Below are positions 16,624 through 26,337 of a stretch of DNA of 64,000 nt, piece after piece. Each line of letters begins with the position of its first letter. The stretch's first letter is position 1. Origin of the DNA: Thermoleophilia bacterium. GTDB lineage: Bacteria; Actinomycetota; Thermoleophilia; RBG-16-64-13. A program made the translations under genes and the position numbers. The DNA lies in the NCBI GenBank assembly GCA_027493445.1, contig JAOSKU010000001.1, positions 620,001 through 684,000 on the forward strand. The letters run 5' to 3'. Under the pieces are notes generated by a model, which worked only from the letters and a program-made list of their open reading frames with translations, had not been told where the DNA came from and made no database searches.

Positions 16624-17510
16624 CTGTCTACCCCTTGATGCGCTACAAGCTGTACTTCGCCGCCGTCCTCGGCGCGGTGACGGTGTTCGCCTTCGTGGCC
16701 GTTTTCATTCTCGGACTCAACTTCGGTATCGAGTTCGAAGGGGGCGTGCGGGCGGAGATCAAGTTGAACGAGTCCGCTACCGCATCCGACGTGCGCCGGA
16801 CCGTTGCCGACGCCGGCGTGGCCGATTCGGTGATCCAACCGGCCGGGGAGGGCGTGTTCGTGATCACGGCGGCCGAGATGACCGACGCGCAGTTCGATCA
16901 GATCGTGGCTGCCTTGAACACGGAGTTCGGAGCCGAGAAGACGGCCACGGGGATCGAGCGGGTCGGCCCGAGCTTCGGAGCCGAGACTGGACAGAAGGCC
17001 CTCATCGCCATCCTGGTCTCGATCGCGGTGATCATCATCTACATCTCGTGGCGTTTCGAGTACAAGTTCGCTTTCCCGGCCATCGTCGCCCTCGTGCACG
17101 ACGTGGGGCTGACGCTGGGTGTTTACGCGGCGACCGGAAGGCTCGTGACCACGGCGACCGTGGCCGCGCTCCTCACCATCCTTGGATACTCGGTGAATGA
17201 CACCATCATCGTCTTCGACCGCATCCGCGAGAACACGCTCTACATGAAGAAGGAGAGCTACGGGTCGATGGTAGACCTCTCCATCCGCCAGACCCTGGCC
17301 CGTTCCTTGAACACCGCTCTGACCACCCTCCTGCCCATCGGTGCGATCCTGCTGTTCGGCGGAGCGACCCTGAAGGATTTCGCTTTCGCCCTCTTCATCG
17401 GCATCGCCTCCGGGGGGTACTCATCGATGTTCGTGGCTTCGCCCTTGCTGGTGATGTGGAAAGAGAGGGAACCTCGCTACCGCAAGCGGGCCCTGGCCGA
17501 AAGATCCTGA
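16620..17510 (+). CDS. secF: Protein translocase subunit SecF
   Basis: A 296-residue partner of SecD. After a first helix (LYFAAVLGAVTVFAFVAVF) comes LGLNFGIEFEGGV, the SecF counterpart of the SecD motif, then a small periplasmic domain and five helices with LGYSVNDTIIVFDRIREN, the conserved SecF signature. ATG 16620 overlaps the secD stop (ATGA). Length is typical of actinobacterial SecF. Confidence 0.96.
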   Translation: MTVYPLMRYKLYFAAVLGAVTVFAFVAVFILGLNFGIEFEGGVRAEIKLNESATASDVRRTVADAGVADSVIQPAGEGVFVITAAEMTDAQFDQIVAALNTEFGAEKTATGIERVGPSFGAETGQKALIAILVSIAVIIIYISWRFEYKFAFPAIVALVHDVGLTLGVYAATGRLVTTATVAALLTILGYSVNDTIIVFDRIRENTLYMKKESYGSMVDLSIRQTLARSLNTALTTLLPIGAILLFGGATLKDFAFALFIGIASGGYSSMFVASPLLVMWKEREPRYRKRALAERS

Positions 17511-17517
17511 GGGACAC

Positions 17518-17543
17518 ACCCGGGTTTCGCGGCCTTCCCGGGT
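17518..17543 (+). terminator. GC-rich hairpin after secF
   Basis: ACCCGGG (17518-17524) pairs with CCCGGGT (17537-17543) across a 12-nt loop, 8 nt after the secF stop. No T-tract follows, so the terminator call is tentative. Confidence 0.4.
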
Positions 17544-17584
17544 CGGGAACAGTCTCCAACGCACACGTCGGAGAGGAGTGAGCG

Positions 17585-17983
17585 ATGACAGAGACGTCCG
17601 AGACCACGTCGGGCGGCCCTCAATCGGGGGGGCCGGGGGGTATTCGCGAGATCATCGAGCGGACGCTGATGCTAGGTTTGGGTGCCGCCGCCCTCACCCG
17701 CGAACGCGTCCAGACCGTGGTGGACGAGTTCGTGCGCCGGGGTCAGCTGACCCGAGAGGAAGGCAAGGAGATGGTCGAATCGGTAGCCGCCCGCAGCAAG
17801 GACGAGGCCCGCTCGGCCCTCAAGCAAATCGACGCCACCTTGCAGGGCGCTTACTCGGAGGTGGGGCTGGCCACCCGGCGCGACTTCGAAGACCTGGATT
17901 TCCGGCTCAAGCAGGTGGAGCACCGCCTGACACTGCTCGAAACCCAGGCAGACGAATCTTCGCCTCCCGGCGTGGAGGGCTGA
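17585..17983 (+). CDS. Phasin-like / PhaF-type coiled-coil protein
   Basis: A 132-residue protein. After a flexible Ser/Gly-rich N-terminus there is IIERTLMLGLGAAALTRERVQTVVDEFVRRGQLTREEGKEMV, the pattern of the polyhydroxyalkanoate granule-associated/phasin-like family, followed by a coiled coil ending FRLKQVEHRLTLLETQ. The pairing with a UbiB/ABC1 kinase gene 58 nt downstream is widespread in actinobacteria and firmicutes. No PHA synthase is visible here, so a granule role is not supported; regulation or lipid-associated functions with UbiB are equally possible. Confidence 0.7.
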   Translation: MTETSETTSGGPQSGGPGGIREIIERTLMLGLGAAALTRERVQTVVDEFVRRGQLTREEGKEMVESVAARSKDEARSALKQIDATLQGAYSEVGLATRRDFEDLDFRLKQVEHRLTLLETQADESSPPGVEG

Positions 17984-18041
17984 ACGCGCGCGCCGCCGCA
18001 CGTCACGATCACGCCCCACGGCTGCGCCGGAGGATGACCGC

Positions 18042-19721
18042 GTGAGCCCGCTCCGGCCCTATACCATTGTCTCGCGGGCCCGCAACCTCGAGCGGATCCG
18101 GCAGATCTCCGAGGTCGCCGTGCGGCACGGCTTCGGGTACTTCTTCGAGAGGCACAACCTGTGGCAGGTGCTCCGCCTGCGCCGGGCTCGGCCGGGCCCG
18201 CCTCCTCCGCACCTGGGGGTGCACGTGCGGCAGATGCTGGAGGAGCTAGGCCCCACCTTCGTAAAGTTCGGGCAGCTCCTGAGCACGCGGCCCGACCTCC
18301 TCCCGGCGGAGATCATCGTCGAGCTCGTGCGCCTGCAGGATGCCGTGCCGCCTTTCCCCGCGGAGACGGCCAGGGAGGTCATCCAGCAGGAGCTGGGCCG
18401 CACGGTGGAGCGGCTGTTCGAGTCCTTCGATCCGGAGCCCATCGCCGCGGCCTCCATCGGCCAGGTGCATCGTGCGGTTCTGCCCGGAGGTACGCCGGTC
18501 ATCGTGAAGGTACAGAGGCCGGAGGCCGCCCGCCAGATCCAAAGGGACATCGATCTGCTCTACCAAGTGGCCGGCATGGCGCGCGACCACCTGGGGGGCC
18601 TCACGGTAGCCGACCCGCGGAACGTGGTGCAAGAGTTCGCTCGCTCCATAACCAGAGAGCTCGACTACGTGCTCGAAGGTCGCAACGCCGAGCGGTTCGC
18701 CGAGGTCTTCGCCGGCGACGCGAGCGTGGTCATCCCTCGGGTCCATTGGAGCTACTCGACCCGGCGGGTCCTCACCCTCGAGCACCTGCAGGGGCGCACG
18801 CTCAACACCTTGGATTTCGAGACCTTCGATCCGGCCGAGAGGCTGCGCTTGGCGGAGATCCTCGCCCGGGCCTGGTTCAAACAGATACTTCAGGATGGAT
18901 TCTTCCACGGCGATCCACACCCGGCGAACATCCTCTACATGTCGCCCGGGCGCATAGCCCTGCTCGACTTCGGCACCGCCGGCACGCTCGCCCGTTCCGA
19001 CCTGGAAGACGGCGCGTACCTCTTCCTGAGCATCATGAACCACGACATCCCGGGTGTGAAGCGCCGCCTGAAGCGGTTGGGCGTACGCTGGTCGAAGGAG
19101 AAAGACAGGGAGATGACCGAGGCCGTGGAGGACGCCTTCAACCGCTACTTCGGAGCCAGCCTGTCCCAGGTCGACCCAGGAGCGGTCATCCGCGAAGTCT
19201 TGAACATCATCTACTCTCTCCACTTGGAGCTACCCACGCGCTTCCTCCTGCTCGACAAGTCCCTGGTGACCATCGAGGGCGTCGTCTCCCGCGTATATCC
19301 CGATTTCAACGTCTTCGAGGAGGCCAAGCCCTACGCTCAGCGGCTGCTGAGGCAGCGGTTCGAGCCAAAGAATCTGGCCGACACGGTGGCTCGCACCCTG
19401 GGGACGTACCGGGAGATCTTCCGCGACTATCCCTTCCAGGTGCACGACATGCTCGACGAGCTCAGAGACGGCGAGCTCGAGATCAAGTTCGTCCACACCG
19501 GACTGGACGGCTTCATCCACAAGCTCGACATCCTCACGAACCGCCTGGTCGTGGCCCTGGTCGCCTCCGCTCTGGGAGTAGCCGGTTCCATCGTGGCGGT
19601 TTTCGTCACCGAAGGGCCGCACATCCTGGGGGTGAGCATCTGGGGGATCCCGGGCTTCGTGGTCGCCCTCTTCTTCGGCGTCTGGCTCATGTGGGCAATC
19701 GTGCGCTCGGGCCGACTGTAG
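18042..19721 (+). CDS. UbiB/ABC1/AarF family atypical kinase
   Basis: A 559-residue member of the UbiB family of protein-kinase-like ATPases. The KxGQ motif is in FVKFGQLLSTRPDLLP (residues 73-88), the alanine-rich loop is AAASIGQVH, the catalytic-loop region is FHGDPHPANIL, and the metal site is LLDFGTAG. Two hydrophobic segments at the C-terminus (LVVALVASALGVAGSIVAV and FVVALFFGVWLMWAIV) anchor it. In quinone-making bacteria UbiB aids lipid-head extraction; in actinobacteria without ubiquinone the target is unknown. The TAG stop is directly followed by a copy of the dispersed repeat. Confidence 0.9.
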   Translation: MSPLRPYTIVSRARNLERIRQISEVAVRHGFGYFFERHNLWQVLRLRRARPGPPPPHLGVHVRQMLEELGPTFVKFGQLLSTRPDLLPAEIIVELVRLQDAVPPFPAETAREVIQQELGRTVERLFESFDPEPIAAASIGQVHRAVLPGGTPVIVKVQRPEAARQIQRDIDLLYQVAGMARDHLGGLTVADPRNVVQEFARSITRELDYVLEGRNAERFAEVFAGDASVVIPRVHWSYSTRRVLTLEHLQGRTLNTLDFETFDPAERLRLAEILARAWFKQILQDGFFHGDPHPANILYMSPGRIALLDFGTAGTLARSDLEDGAYLFLSIMNHDIPGVKRRLKRLGVRWSKEKDREMTEAVEDAFNRYFGASLSQVDPGAVIREVLNIIYSLHLELPTRFLLLDKSLVTIEGVVSRVYPDFNVFEEAKPYAQRLLRQRFEPKNLADTVARTLGTYREIFRDYPFQVHDMLDELRDGELEIKFVHTGLDGFIHKLDILTNRLVVALVASALGVAGSIVAVFVTEGPHILGVSIWGIPGFVVALFFGVWLMWAIVRSGRL

Positions 19722-19811
19722 AGCTCGGCTCGGAACGAAGCCCCGGCCCCCAGGCCGCCCTGGGCGGTGCGATGCGGTGTCCTCGGTCACGTCCGTAGCG
19801 CTGCGCTCTTG
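19721..19811 (+). repeat. Dispersed palindromic repeat, partial copy 2
   Basis: The copy starts with GAGCTCGGCTCGGAACGAAG overlapping the last base of the ubiB stop codon. The core reads CCGCCCTGGGCGGTGCGATG then CGGTGTCCTCGGTCACGTCC, followed by the central GTAGCGCTGC. The right third, with the second terminal repeat, is absent. Orientation is the same as the copy at 55895. Confidence 0.7.
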
Positions 19812-19828
19812 CCGTCCGAGAGGACCGC

Positions 19829-19834
19829 TATACT
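19829..19834 (+). promoter_or_regulatory. -10 element of recJ (probable leaderless start)
   Basis: TATACT ends 6 nt before the recJ ATG at 19841, placing transcription at the start codon. No Shine-Dalgarno sequence is present, consistent with a leaderless mRNA. The -35 is weak. The element sits just past the repeat copy. Confidence 0.5.
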
Positions 19835-19840
19835 CTGCTC

Positions 19841-22350
19841 ATGGATTCTTCCGCCTGGACAGCCACCCCCTTCTCGTGGGAGCTCGCCGAGCGCTTTCAT
19901 CGGGAGCTGAACGTCCCCCTGGTAGTGGGGATCGTGCTGGCCGCCAGGGGCTTCCGCACCGCCGGCGAGATTCAAGCTTTCATCGACGTCGACCCCGACG
20001 TGCCCGACCCTTTCCTCTTCGCTCACATGGAGCAGGTCACGGCCCTGCTCAGGGATGCCGTGGATAGTGGGCGGCGGGTTGTCGTGCACGGCGACTACGA
20101 CGTTGACGGCATCTCGGCCGCGGCCCTGATGGTGCGAGGGCTCGCCGACCTGGGCTTGGAAGCCGAGGCCTACCTGCCCAGCCGGTTCGCGCAGGGGTAC
20201 GGTCTGTCGCGAACGGCCGTAGAGGAGATCGCCGCCGCCGGTGACGCCTTGCTGGTCACGGTCGATTGCGGCGTCAACTACCCGGAGGAGGTGGCGCTCG
20301 CCCGATCGCTGGGCCTCGACGTGGTGGTGACCGACCATCACCAGCTTGCCGGCCCCCGCCCGAGTGCCCGACCATCCATCCAAGTGTGGGTGACTACCCG
20401 GGCACGCATCTGTGCGGGGTGGGCCTGGCCCTCAAGGTTCTCCACGCACTGCACATCACCGGCCATGGCGATCCGCGCGACCGGGTTCCACCCGATCTGC
20501 GCGAGCATCTCGATCTGGTGGCTCTGGGCACCGTGGCCGATCTGGTGCCCCTGACGGGCGAGAACCGGGCCTACGTCACCGAAGGGCTCACCTGGCTTGC
20601 CCAGGGCCGCAAGACCGGCCTGCGTGCCCTCGTGGAGGTGGCGGGGGCCCAGGGTCGCATCGACTCCCACACCATCGGCTACCGGCTGGCTCCCCGTCTC
20701 AACGCGGCCGGCCGTCTGGACGACCCGCGCAAGCCCCTACGCCTGCTCTTGACCGACGACGAAGGCGAGGCGCTGGCCCTGGCAGAGGAGCTCGACTGCC
20801 TCAACCGGCAGCGGCGGGAGGTCGAGAGTCACATCGTGAGGCAGGCCGTCGACCTGGTCGAGGGTCTGGACGAATTGCCGGCCGCCCTGGTCTTGGCGGC
20901 CGAAAACTGGCACGAGGGGGTCATCGGCATTGTTGCCTCCCGCATGGTCGAGCGCTATCATCGGCCCACGGTATTGCTCGCCATCAAGGGTGACACGGCG
21001 AAAGGCTCCGGCCGGAGCATCCCCGCCTACGACCTCATGGCAGGACTCGAGGCGTGCAGGGATCTCCTGAGCGTGTACGGCGGCCATCACCAAGCGGCGG
21101 GCATGACTCTCCCCACCCTCGACATCGAAGCTTTCTCTGGGCGGCTTGCCGCTCATGCCGGCGCGGTCCTCAGCCCGGCCGATCTCGTTCGCCGCTACCT
21201 GCCCGACGCTCTGGTCCGCGGGGAGGAGCTCACTCTCGAGACCGCCGATTTCCTGGAGTACCTGGCCCCCTTCGGCATGGGCAACCCGCGTATCCGTCTT
21301 CTGGCCCTGGATGCCCGGCTGGAGGATGCCGCTACCACCCGCACGGGGGACCATCTGCGCTGCACCGTCGTGCTCGACGGCGTGCGCACCCGGGGCATCG
21401 GTTTCGGCATGGGGGCCGCTCTGCCGGCCCTCGTGGAGAACGACCTGCGCGCCCACGCAGGATTGCGTCTCGAGATCAGCGAGTGGCAGGGGACCAGCCG
21501 GGCCGAGGTTCAACTGCACAGTTTGTACAGTCGCCGGGGGTTGGGAGAGGAGTCACTGGGCTGCACCCAGGCCTGCCCTTATCGCGATGCCCTCGACGCG
21601 CCGGCGCCGTGCCGAAGATGCACCGGGCCCCACGGCCGCCTGAGCCGACCGCCCGCGCTGGTTGGACGTGATCTGCGCGATACCAGGGAACCTCTGGGCA
21701 ACGTGGCGCAGATCCTGTCTTGCGGGGAACCGGCCGCCATCGTGGGTGACCCGATCGCGCCGCTGCTGCGCAAGGTTGCCGGGAACCTGCCGCTCCGGGA
21801 GCTCGGCGTCGTGGGTGTTGACTGCGTCAGCCGGCTGTGCTGGCGTACGCGCCTGGCCGAGCTGAGGCCGGAGGCACTGCTATTCGTCGACTGGACGGCA
21901 GCGGAGAGACGGTCGGACCTTCTGCGCCAGAAACGACACCTCATCGTGCTGGGCCCGCCGTACGAGGCCGCACACACAGGCCTCGTCGCCGAGCTGGCCG
22001 AGCATGGGCTGCGAGTGCACCTGCTCTACGGCGCCGCCGAGCGGGAAGCATCCGCGGAGAGCCTGCAGCTGACAGTGCACCCCCGATACTGGATGATGAC
22101 CGTCCTGCGCGCCTGGCGCGACGGGTTCTGCGATGGGGCGATGCCCGGCGAAGTGGCCCGCCGTGCCCTGTGCGAGCACGGGGTCCTGCCGGCCGCAGAG
22201 GACTTGGAGCGGGCGGTCTCGCTGCTCCACGGGCTTGGCCTCGGCGCTGCCGCTACGGAAAACGCTACAATGAAGGCAGAAGAAAACCCAGCGTACGCCC
22301 AGGCCGTCATGGCCTATAAGGAGGCGGTCGACCTGTGTCGGAAGATCTGA
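19841..22350 (+). CDS. recJ: Single-stranded-DNA-specific exonuclease RecJ, with apparent -1 frameshift
   Basis: RecJ degrades 5'-ended single strands in recombination and repair. DHH-domain motifs are VVVHGDYDVDGISAAALM and VTVDCGVN, followed by VVTDHHQLAG; the DHHA1 domain contains YGGHHQAAGMTL. The frame breaks around 20353-20362 in a C-rich run: restoring one C gives GPRPECPTIHPSVGDYPG and joins both halves. The full product has about 836 residues, with a 250-residue C-terminal extension beyond the OB fold (from about residue 580), comparable to the long firmicute RecJ. The gene precedes relA/spoT and overlaps it by 16 nt. Confidence 0.88.
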
Positions 22351-24578
22351 CCCAGCAGACCCAGAGCGCCGGCGCCTCCGCCCGCGTCGCTCACCCGCGC
22401 TTGCTCGATGACCTGTTCAGGCAGATCGTCCGCTACAACCCTACTTTCGATCGGGACCTGATCAGCCGAGCCTTCCAGGTGGCCGTTTCGCAGCACCAGA
22501 ACCAGTTTCGGGCGAGCGGGGAGGACTACATTCTTCATCCTTTGGGCACGGCCACCATCTGCGCTGACCTGAGACTCGACTCCGCCACCATCGCCGCCGC
22601 CCTGCTTCACGACGTGGTGGAGGACACGTCTCTCAACATCGAAGAGGTCCGCGCCCAATTCGGCGACGAGGTCGCCCTCCTGGTCGACGGCGTGACGAAG
22701 CTGACCCAGATGAGCTTCCGCAGCGTCGAAGAGGAGCAGGCCGAGAACTACCGAAAGATGATCATCGCGATGGCCAAGGACATCCGAGTCATCCTGATCA
22801 AGCTGGCCGACCGGCTGCACAACATGCGTACCCTCTGCTATCTGGGCAAGGAGAAGCAGATCCTCAAGGCCCAGGAGACCTTGGAGATCTATGCCCCGTT
22901 GGCGCACCGCCTGGGGATCGAGTCCATCCGCTGGGAGCTCGAGGACCTGGCCTTCGCCACCCTGCACCCGCGCAAGTACGCAGAGATCCAGCAGATGGTC
23001 GCTCAACGCCGGGCGGATCGCGAGGAGTATCTGGAGGAGGCCCGCACCTACCTCAAGCGGGAGCTCGAGAAGGTCAAGATCGACGTCGACATCTCCGGAC
23101 GCGCCAAGCACTTCCACTCCATCTACGACAAGATGACGCGCAAAGGCAAGGAGTTCAACGAGATCTACGACCTCACAGCCATGCGCGTCCTAGTGAACTC
23201 GGTACGCGACTGCTACGCGGCACTGGGCATCATCCACTCTCTGTGGAAGCCCTTGCCAGGGCGCTTCAAGGACTACATCGCCATGCCGAAGTTCAACATG
23301 TACCAATCGTTGCATACCACTGTCATCGGTCCCCAGGGTAAGCCGCTCGAGATTCAGATCCGTACGAGAGAGATGCACGACACGGCCGAGTACGGCATCG
23401 CCGCGCACTGGATCTACAAGGACCGGGGGGGCGCCAAGGACGGCGGCCGGCCTGAAGATCCCGACCGACTCCAGTGGCTGCGGCAGATGATGGAATGGCA
23501 GTCCGAGACCAAGGATGCCACCGAGTTCATGGAGTCGCTGCGCATTGATCTTTTCGGCGACGAGGTCTACGTCTTCACCCCCAAGGGCGAGGTGAAGAGC
23601 CTGCCCGCGGGTGCCACCCCGGTCGACTTCGCCTACGCCATCCATACCGACGTCGGCCATCGTTGCGTCGGTGCCAAGGTGAACGGCCGTATCGTGCCCC
23701 TGACCTACCGGCTGCAATCGGGCGACATCGTCGAGGTCCTCACCTCGAAATCAGCGCAGGGACCGTCACGCGACTGGCTGAACTTCGTCAAGAGCTCGTC
23801 GGCACGCAACAAGATCCGCCAGTGGTTCAAACGGGAGCGACGGGAGGATTCGGAGCATCTGGGCAAGGAAGCCCTGCTGGAAGTGTTCCGCAAGAACGGC
23901 CTGCCGGCCCAGAAGCTTATGGGCTCCGATACCTTGTCCCAGGTGATGAAGGAACTGAGTTTCCAGAAGCGTGAGGATTTCTTCGTGAGCATCGGCGCGG
24001 GCAAGACCAGCCCGCAGCAGGTGCTGACCAAGGTCATGCAGAAGCTCAACCAAGACGTGGCCGACGTGAAGCAGGACCTGCCCACGGGCACGACCTCCCT
24101 CGCCCCCAGCCACACGGTCTCCACCAGCGACCTGGGCATCAGGGTGGAAGGCATCAGCGACGTGGCCATCCGTATCCCGCAATGCTGCCGGCCGGTGCCG
24201 GGCGATGACGTGGTGGGCTACATCTCGCTGGGAAGGGGGATTACCATCCATCGTCGCGACTGTCCGAACGTGCGTTCGCTGGAGAAGAATCCGGAGCGGT
24301 TCACGCCCGTGCACTGGGACACGGCAGCTCGGGCTCCCTTCAGAGTGGAGATCCAGGTGGAGGCCTACGATCGCAGCCGGCTCCTGGAGGACATCTCGCG
24401 CACGCTGTCGGAAAGCGGGGTGAACATTCTGGCCGCCCAGATCCACACGACCGAGGACAACATGGTGCGCGACCGCTTCGTCTTCGAGGTGCCCGCAGTG
24501 GACTATCTGGAGACCGTGCTGCAGCGCATCCGGCGCATCGATACCGTGTATGACGCTTACCGCGTGATCCCGCACTGA
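22335..24578 (+). CDS. rel: Bifunctional (p)ppGpp synthetase/hydrolase Rel
   Basis: A 747-residue RelA/SpoT homologue. The HD hydrolase domain includes LLHDVVEDT (H92-D93) and IKLADRLHNMRTL. The synthetase domain includes YDLTAMRVLV and KPLPGRFKDYIAMPKFNMYQSLHTTV. A TGS domain (VYVFTPKGEVKSLPAGATPVDF) and a C-terminal ACT domain (RVEIQVEAYDRSRLLEDISR) complete it. Both active sites appear intact, so it should make and degrade the stringent alarmone. GTG 22335 has GGAGG 10 nt upstream within the end of recJ. Confidence 0.97.
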   Translation: MSEDLTQQTQSAGASARVAHPRLLDDLFRQIVRYNPTFDRDLISRAFQVAVSQHQNQFRASGEDYILHPLGTATICADLRLDSATIAAALLHDVVEDTSLNIEEVRAQFGDEVALLVDGVTKLTQMSFRSVEEEQAENYRKMIIAMAKDIRVILIKLADRLHNMRTLCYLGKEKQILKAQETLEIYAPLAHRLGIESIRWELEDLAFATLHPRKYAEIQQMVAQRRADREEYLEEARTYLKRELEKVKIDVDISGRAKHFHSIYDKMTRKGKEFNEIYDLTAMRVLVNSVRDCYAALGIIHSLWKPLPGRFKDYIAMPKFNMYQSLHTTVIGPQGKPLEIQIRTREMHDTAEYGIAAHWIYKDRGGAKDGGRPEDPDRLQWLRQMMEWQSETKDATEFMESLRIDLFGDEVYVFTPKGEVKSLPAGATPVDFAYAIHTDVGHRCVGAKVNGRIVPLTYRLQSGDIVEVLTSKSAQGPSRDWLNFVKSSSARNKIRQWFKRERREDSEHLGKEALLEVFRKNGLPAQKLMGSDTLSQVMKELSFQKREDFFVSIGAGKTSPQQVLTKVMQKLNQDVADVKQDLPTGTTSLAPSHTVSTSDLGIRVEGISDVAIRIPQCCRPVPGDDVVGYISLGRGITIHRRDCPNVRSLEKNPERFTPVHWDTAARAPFRVEIQVEAYDRSRLLEDISRTLSESGVNILAAQIHTTEDNMVRDRFVFEVPAVDYLETVLQRIRRIDTVYDAYRVIPH

Positions 24579-24583
24579 CCGGC

Positions 24584-25549
24584 ATGGGCCGCAGGATACT
24601 GATCGTGGAGGACGATCCCGGTTTGCGTGAGCTGCTGGCCGGCGTGCTCGAGCGAGGTGAGTACGCGGTGGAGAGCGCTTCCGACGGCCTGGAGGGCCTG
24701 CGAAAGGTCACCGACCAAGCCCCGGATCTGATCCTCTCCGACGTTCTCATGCCCACCATGACCGGACTCGAGCTGTGCGCTCTGCTCAAGGACAGCCCCC
24801 ATACGTCCCACATCCCCTTCATCTTCCTGACCTGTGTCGACGACCCGGTTGAGGGGTTCGACGTGGGGGCCGACGACTATCTCGTGAAGCCGTTCCGTCC
24901 CCGGGAGCTCCTCGCGCGCGTTCGGGTCGTCATCCGGCGCGCACACTCCGTTCCGCCCGAACTGGCGAGCGAGGGGCTCCGCGGCAACCTGAGCGAGCTC
25001 CTGCTCCCCGAGGTGCTGCAAGTCCTGCACAACGGTGGCGCGTCGGGATGTCTGACGGTGGTCGCCTCTGACGCTCAGCGCCGGGCCCGATTCTGGCTGG
25101 AGCAGGGGGAGCTGGTGGCCGCCCGCCTCGACGGAGCCGAAGAGGCCCAGGGGGAGGATGCCTTCTTCCTCGCCTTCGCCTGGGACGACGGCACCTTCGC
25201 CTTCGACTGCACCCATCGCGCCGAGAGCTGGACCGTGCAGGGCACCATGGAGCAGCTTCTTCTCGAGGCGACCCGCCGGCTGGACGAGGCTCAGGCAGAC
25301 GAGGTCGAGTCATCAGCCGGCCCGCGCGCGCCCCAGAGTGCCGCCCCATCCGAGGTCGACTTCCAGGCTCTCGTCCTGCGAATCGACGAGATCCGCAACA
25401 GGCTCAAGCTCAAGGCATACGAGGCCCTCCAGGAAGGCCGCACCCTCGTCCACCCTGGCTGTGCCGGCGAGGTGCAGGAACCCGCTGCCGGGGTCACCTT
25501 GCCCGAGGAGCTCGACGGCCTCATCGACGAGATGCTCCGCCCGGAGTAG
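24584..25549 (+). CDS. Response regulator with DUF4388/PATAN output domain
   Basis: A 321-residue protein. Residues 1-120 form a receiver domain: acidic pair in ILIVEDDPG, phospho-acceptor in LILSDVLMPTMTG, and conserved lysine in DDYLVKPFRP. Residues 128-235 form a DUF4388 (PATAN) domain (LRGNLSELLLPEVLQVLHNG; RRARFWLEQGELVAARL), a fold linked to GTPase and roadblock signalling in pilus and gliding systems. The C-terminal 80 residues are predicted disordered plus one helix. There is no DNA-binding domain. It starts 5 nt after rel. A second PATAN protein occurs at 47484-47816 beside mglA. No histidine kinase is in the window. Confidence 0.85.
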   Translation: MGRRILIVEDDPGLRELLAGVLERGEYAVESASDGLEGLRKVTDQAPDLILSDVLMPTMTGLELCALLKDSPHTSHIPFIFLTCVDDPVEGFDVGADDYLVKPFRPRELLARVRVVIRRAHSVPPELASEGLRGNLSELLLPEVLQVLHNGGASGCLTVVASDAQRRARFWLEQGELVAARLDGAEEAQGEDAFFLAFAWDDGTFAFDCTHRAESWTVQGTMEQLLLEATRRLDEAQADEVESSAGPRAPQSAAPSEVDFQALVLRIDEIRNRLKLKAYEALQEGRTLVHPGCAGEVQEPAAGVTLPEELDGLIDEMLRPE

Positions 25550-25650
25550 CCGTTCCTTGAAGGGCGGGAACATCGTCTTTGGCCCGCGGCACGTGGTGCG
25601 TGGCCTCGGTTGCCACCGGGTCTGGGGACGGAAGACCCGTCCAGACCCTC

Positions 25651-25659
25651 TGCTACAAT
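25651..25659 (+). promoter_or_regulatory. Extended -10 promoter upstream of the MBL gene
   Basis: TGCTACAAT combines a TGn extension with -10 TACAAT (25654-25659). The -35 region is poor, as expected for an extended -10 promoter. It lies in the 152-nt gap before the MBL-hisS-aspS cluster. Confidence 0.45.
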
Positions 25660-25701
25660 TAACGCTCTGCCCTCCGCCCAATCGAGAGGTCGAAGCCAAC
25701 G

Positions 25702-26337
25702 ATGAAGATCTTGTGCGTCCCCGTGGGCCCCTTGCAGGCCAACTGCTACCTGGTCTCCGACGACCGGGGAGTCACCTGCGCCATCGATCCAGGGGGTGAG
25801 CCTGAACGCCTGGCGGGCATTCTGAACGAGCGGGGTCTCCAGCTCACGCACGTCCTCCTCACGCACGGACACATCGATCACCTGGGTGGAGCAGCCGAGC
25901 TCGCGCGGCTCACGGGCGCCCTCGTGGGGTGCGCCGACGCCACGGCGGTTCTGCTCCGCGACCCACTCAGCTTCATGCCGTTTCCCGGGTTCGGGGAGGT
26001 TCCGGGGAGAGACCCTGACCTGATTCTGGAGGAGGGGGACGTGGTAGAGGTGGGCGACCTGTCCATCGACGTGATCGAGACACCGGGGCACTCGCCCGGC
26101 TGTCTCACCTATGAGGTCGGGGGAACGCTGTTCGTTGGGGACCTGCTCTTTTATCGGTCCATCGGCCGCACCGACTTCCCGGGAGGCGATTTCGACACGC
26201 TCGTGGCCTCCGTACAGAAGCTGGTCAACCGCTATCCGCCCTCCACTCAGGTGCTGCCTGGGCATATGGAGCCGACGACGCTGGGCGACGAGGCTCGGGA
26301 AAACCCCTTCTTGAGGGGACTGAGCCCTCGTGGCTGA
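25702..26337 (+). CDS. MBL-fold metal-dependent hydrolase (glyoxalase II-like, YcbL type)
   Basis: A 211-residue metallo-beta-lactamase-fold protein. The metal motif is LLTHGHIDHLGG; further ligands are ETPGHSPGC, FVGDLLFYRSIGRTDFPGG and LPGHMEPTT. The opening MKILCVPVGPLQANCYLV is characteristic of the YcbL/glyoxalase II-like subgroup found near relA, dtd and hisS in many Gram-positive bacteria. The actual substrate is not known. It overlaps the hisS start by 8 nt. Confidence 0.9.
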   Translation: MKILCVPVGPLQANCYLVSDDRGVTCAIDPGGEPERLAGILNERGLQLTHVLLTHGHIDHLGGAAELARLTGALVGCADATAVLLRDPLSFMPFPGFGEVPGRDPDLILEEGDVVEVGDLSIDVIETPGHSPGCLTYEVGGTLFVGDLLFYRSIGRTDFPGGDFDTLVASVQKLVNRYPPSTQVLPGHMEPTTLGDEARENPFLRGLSPRG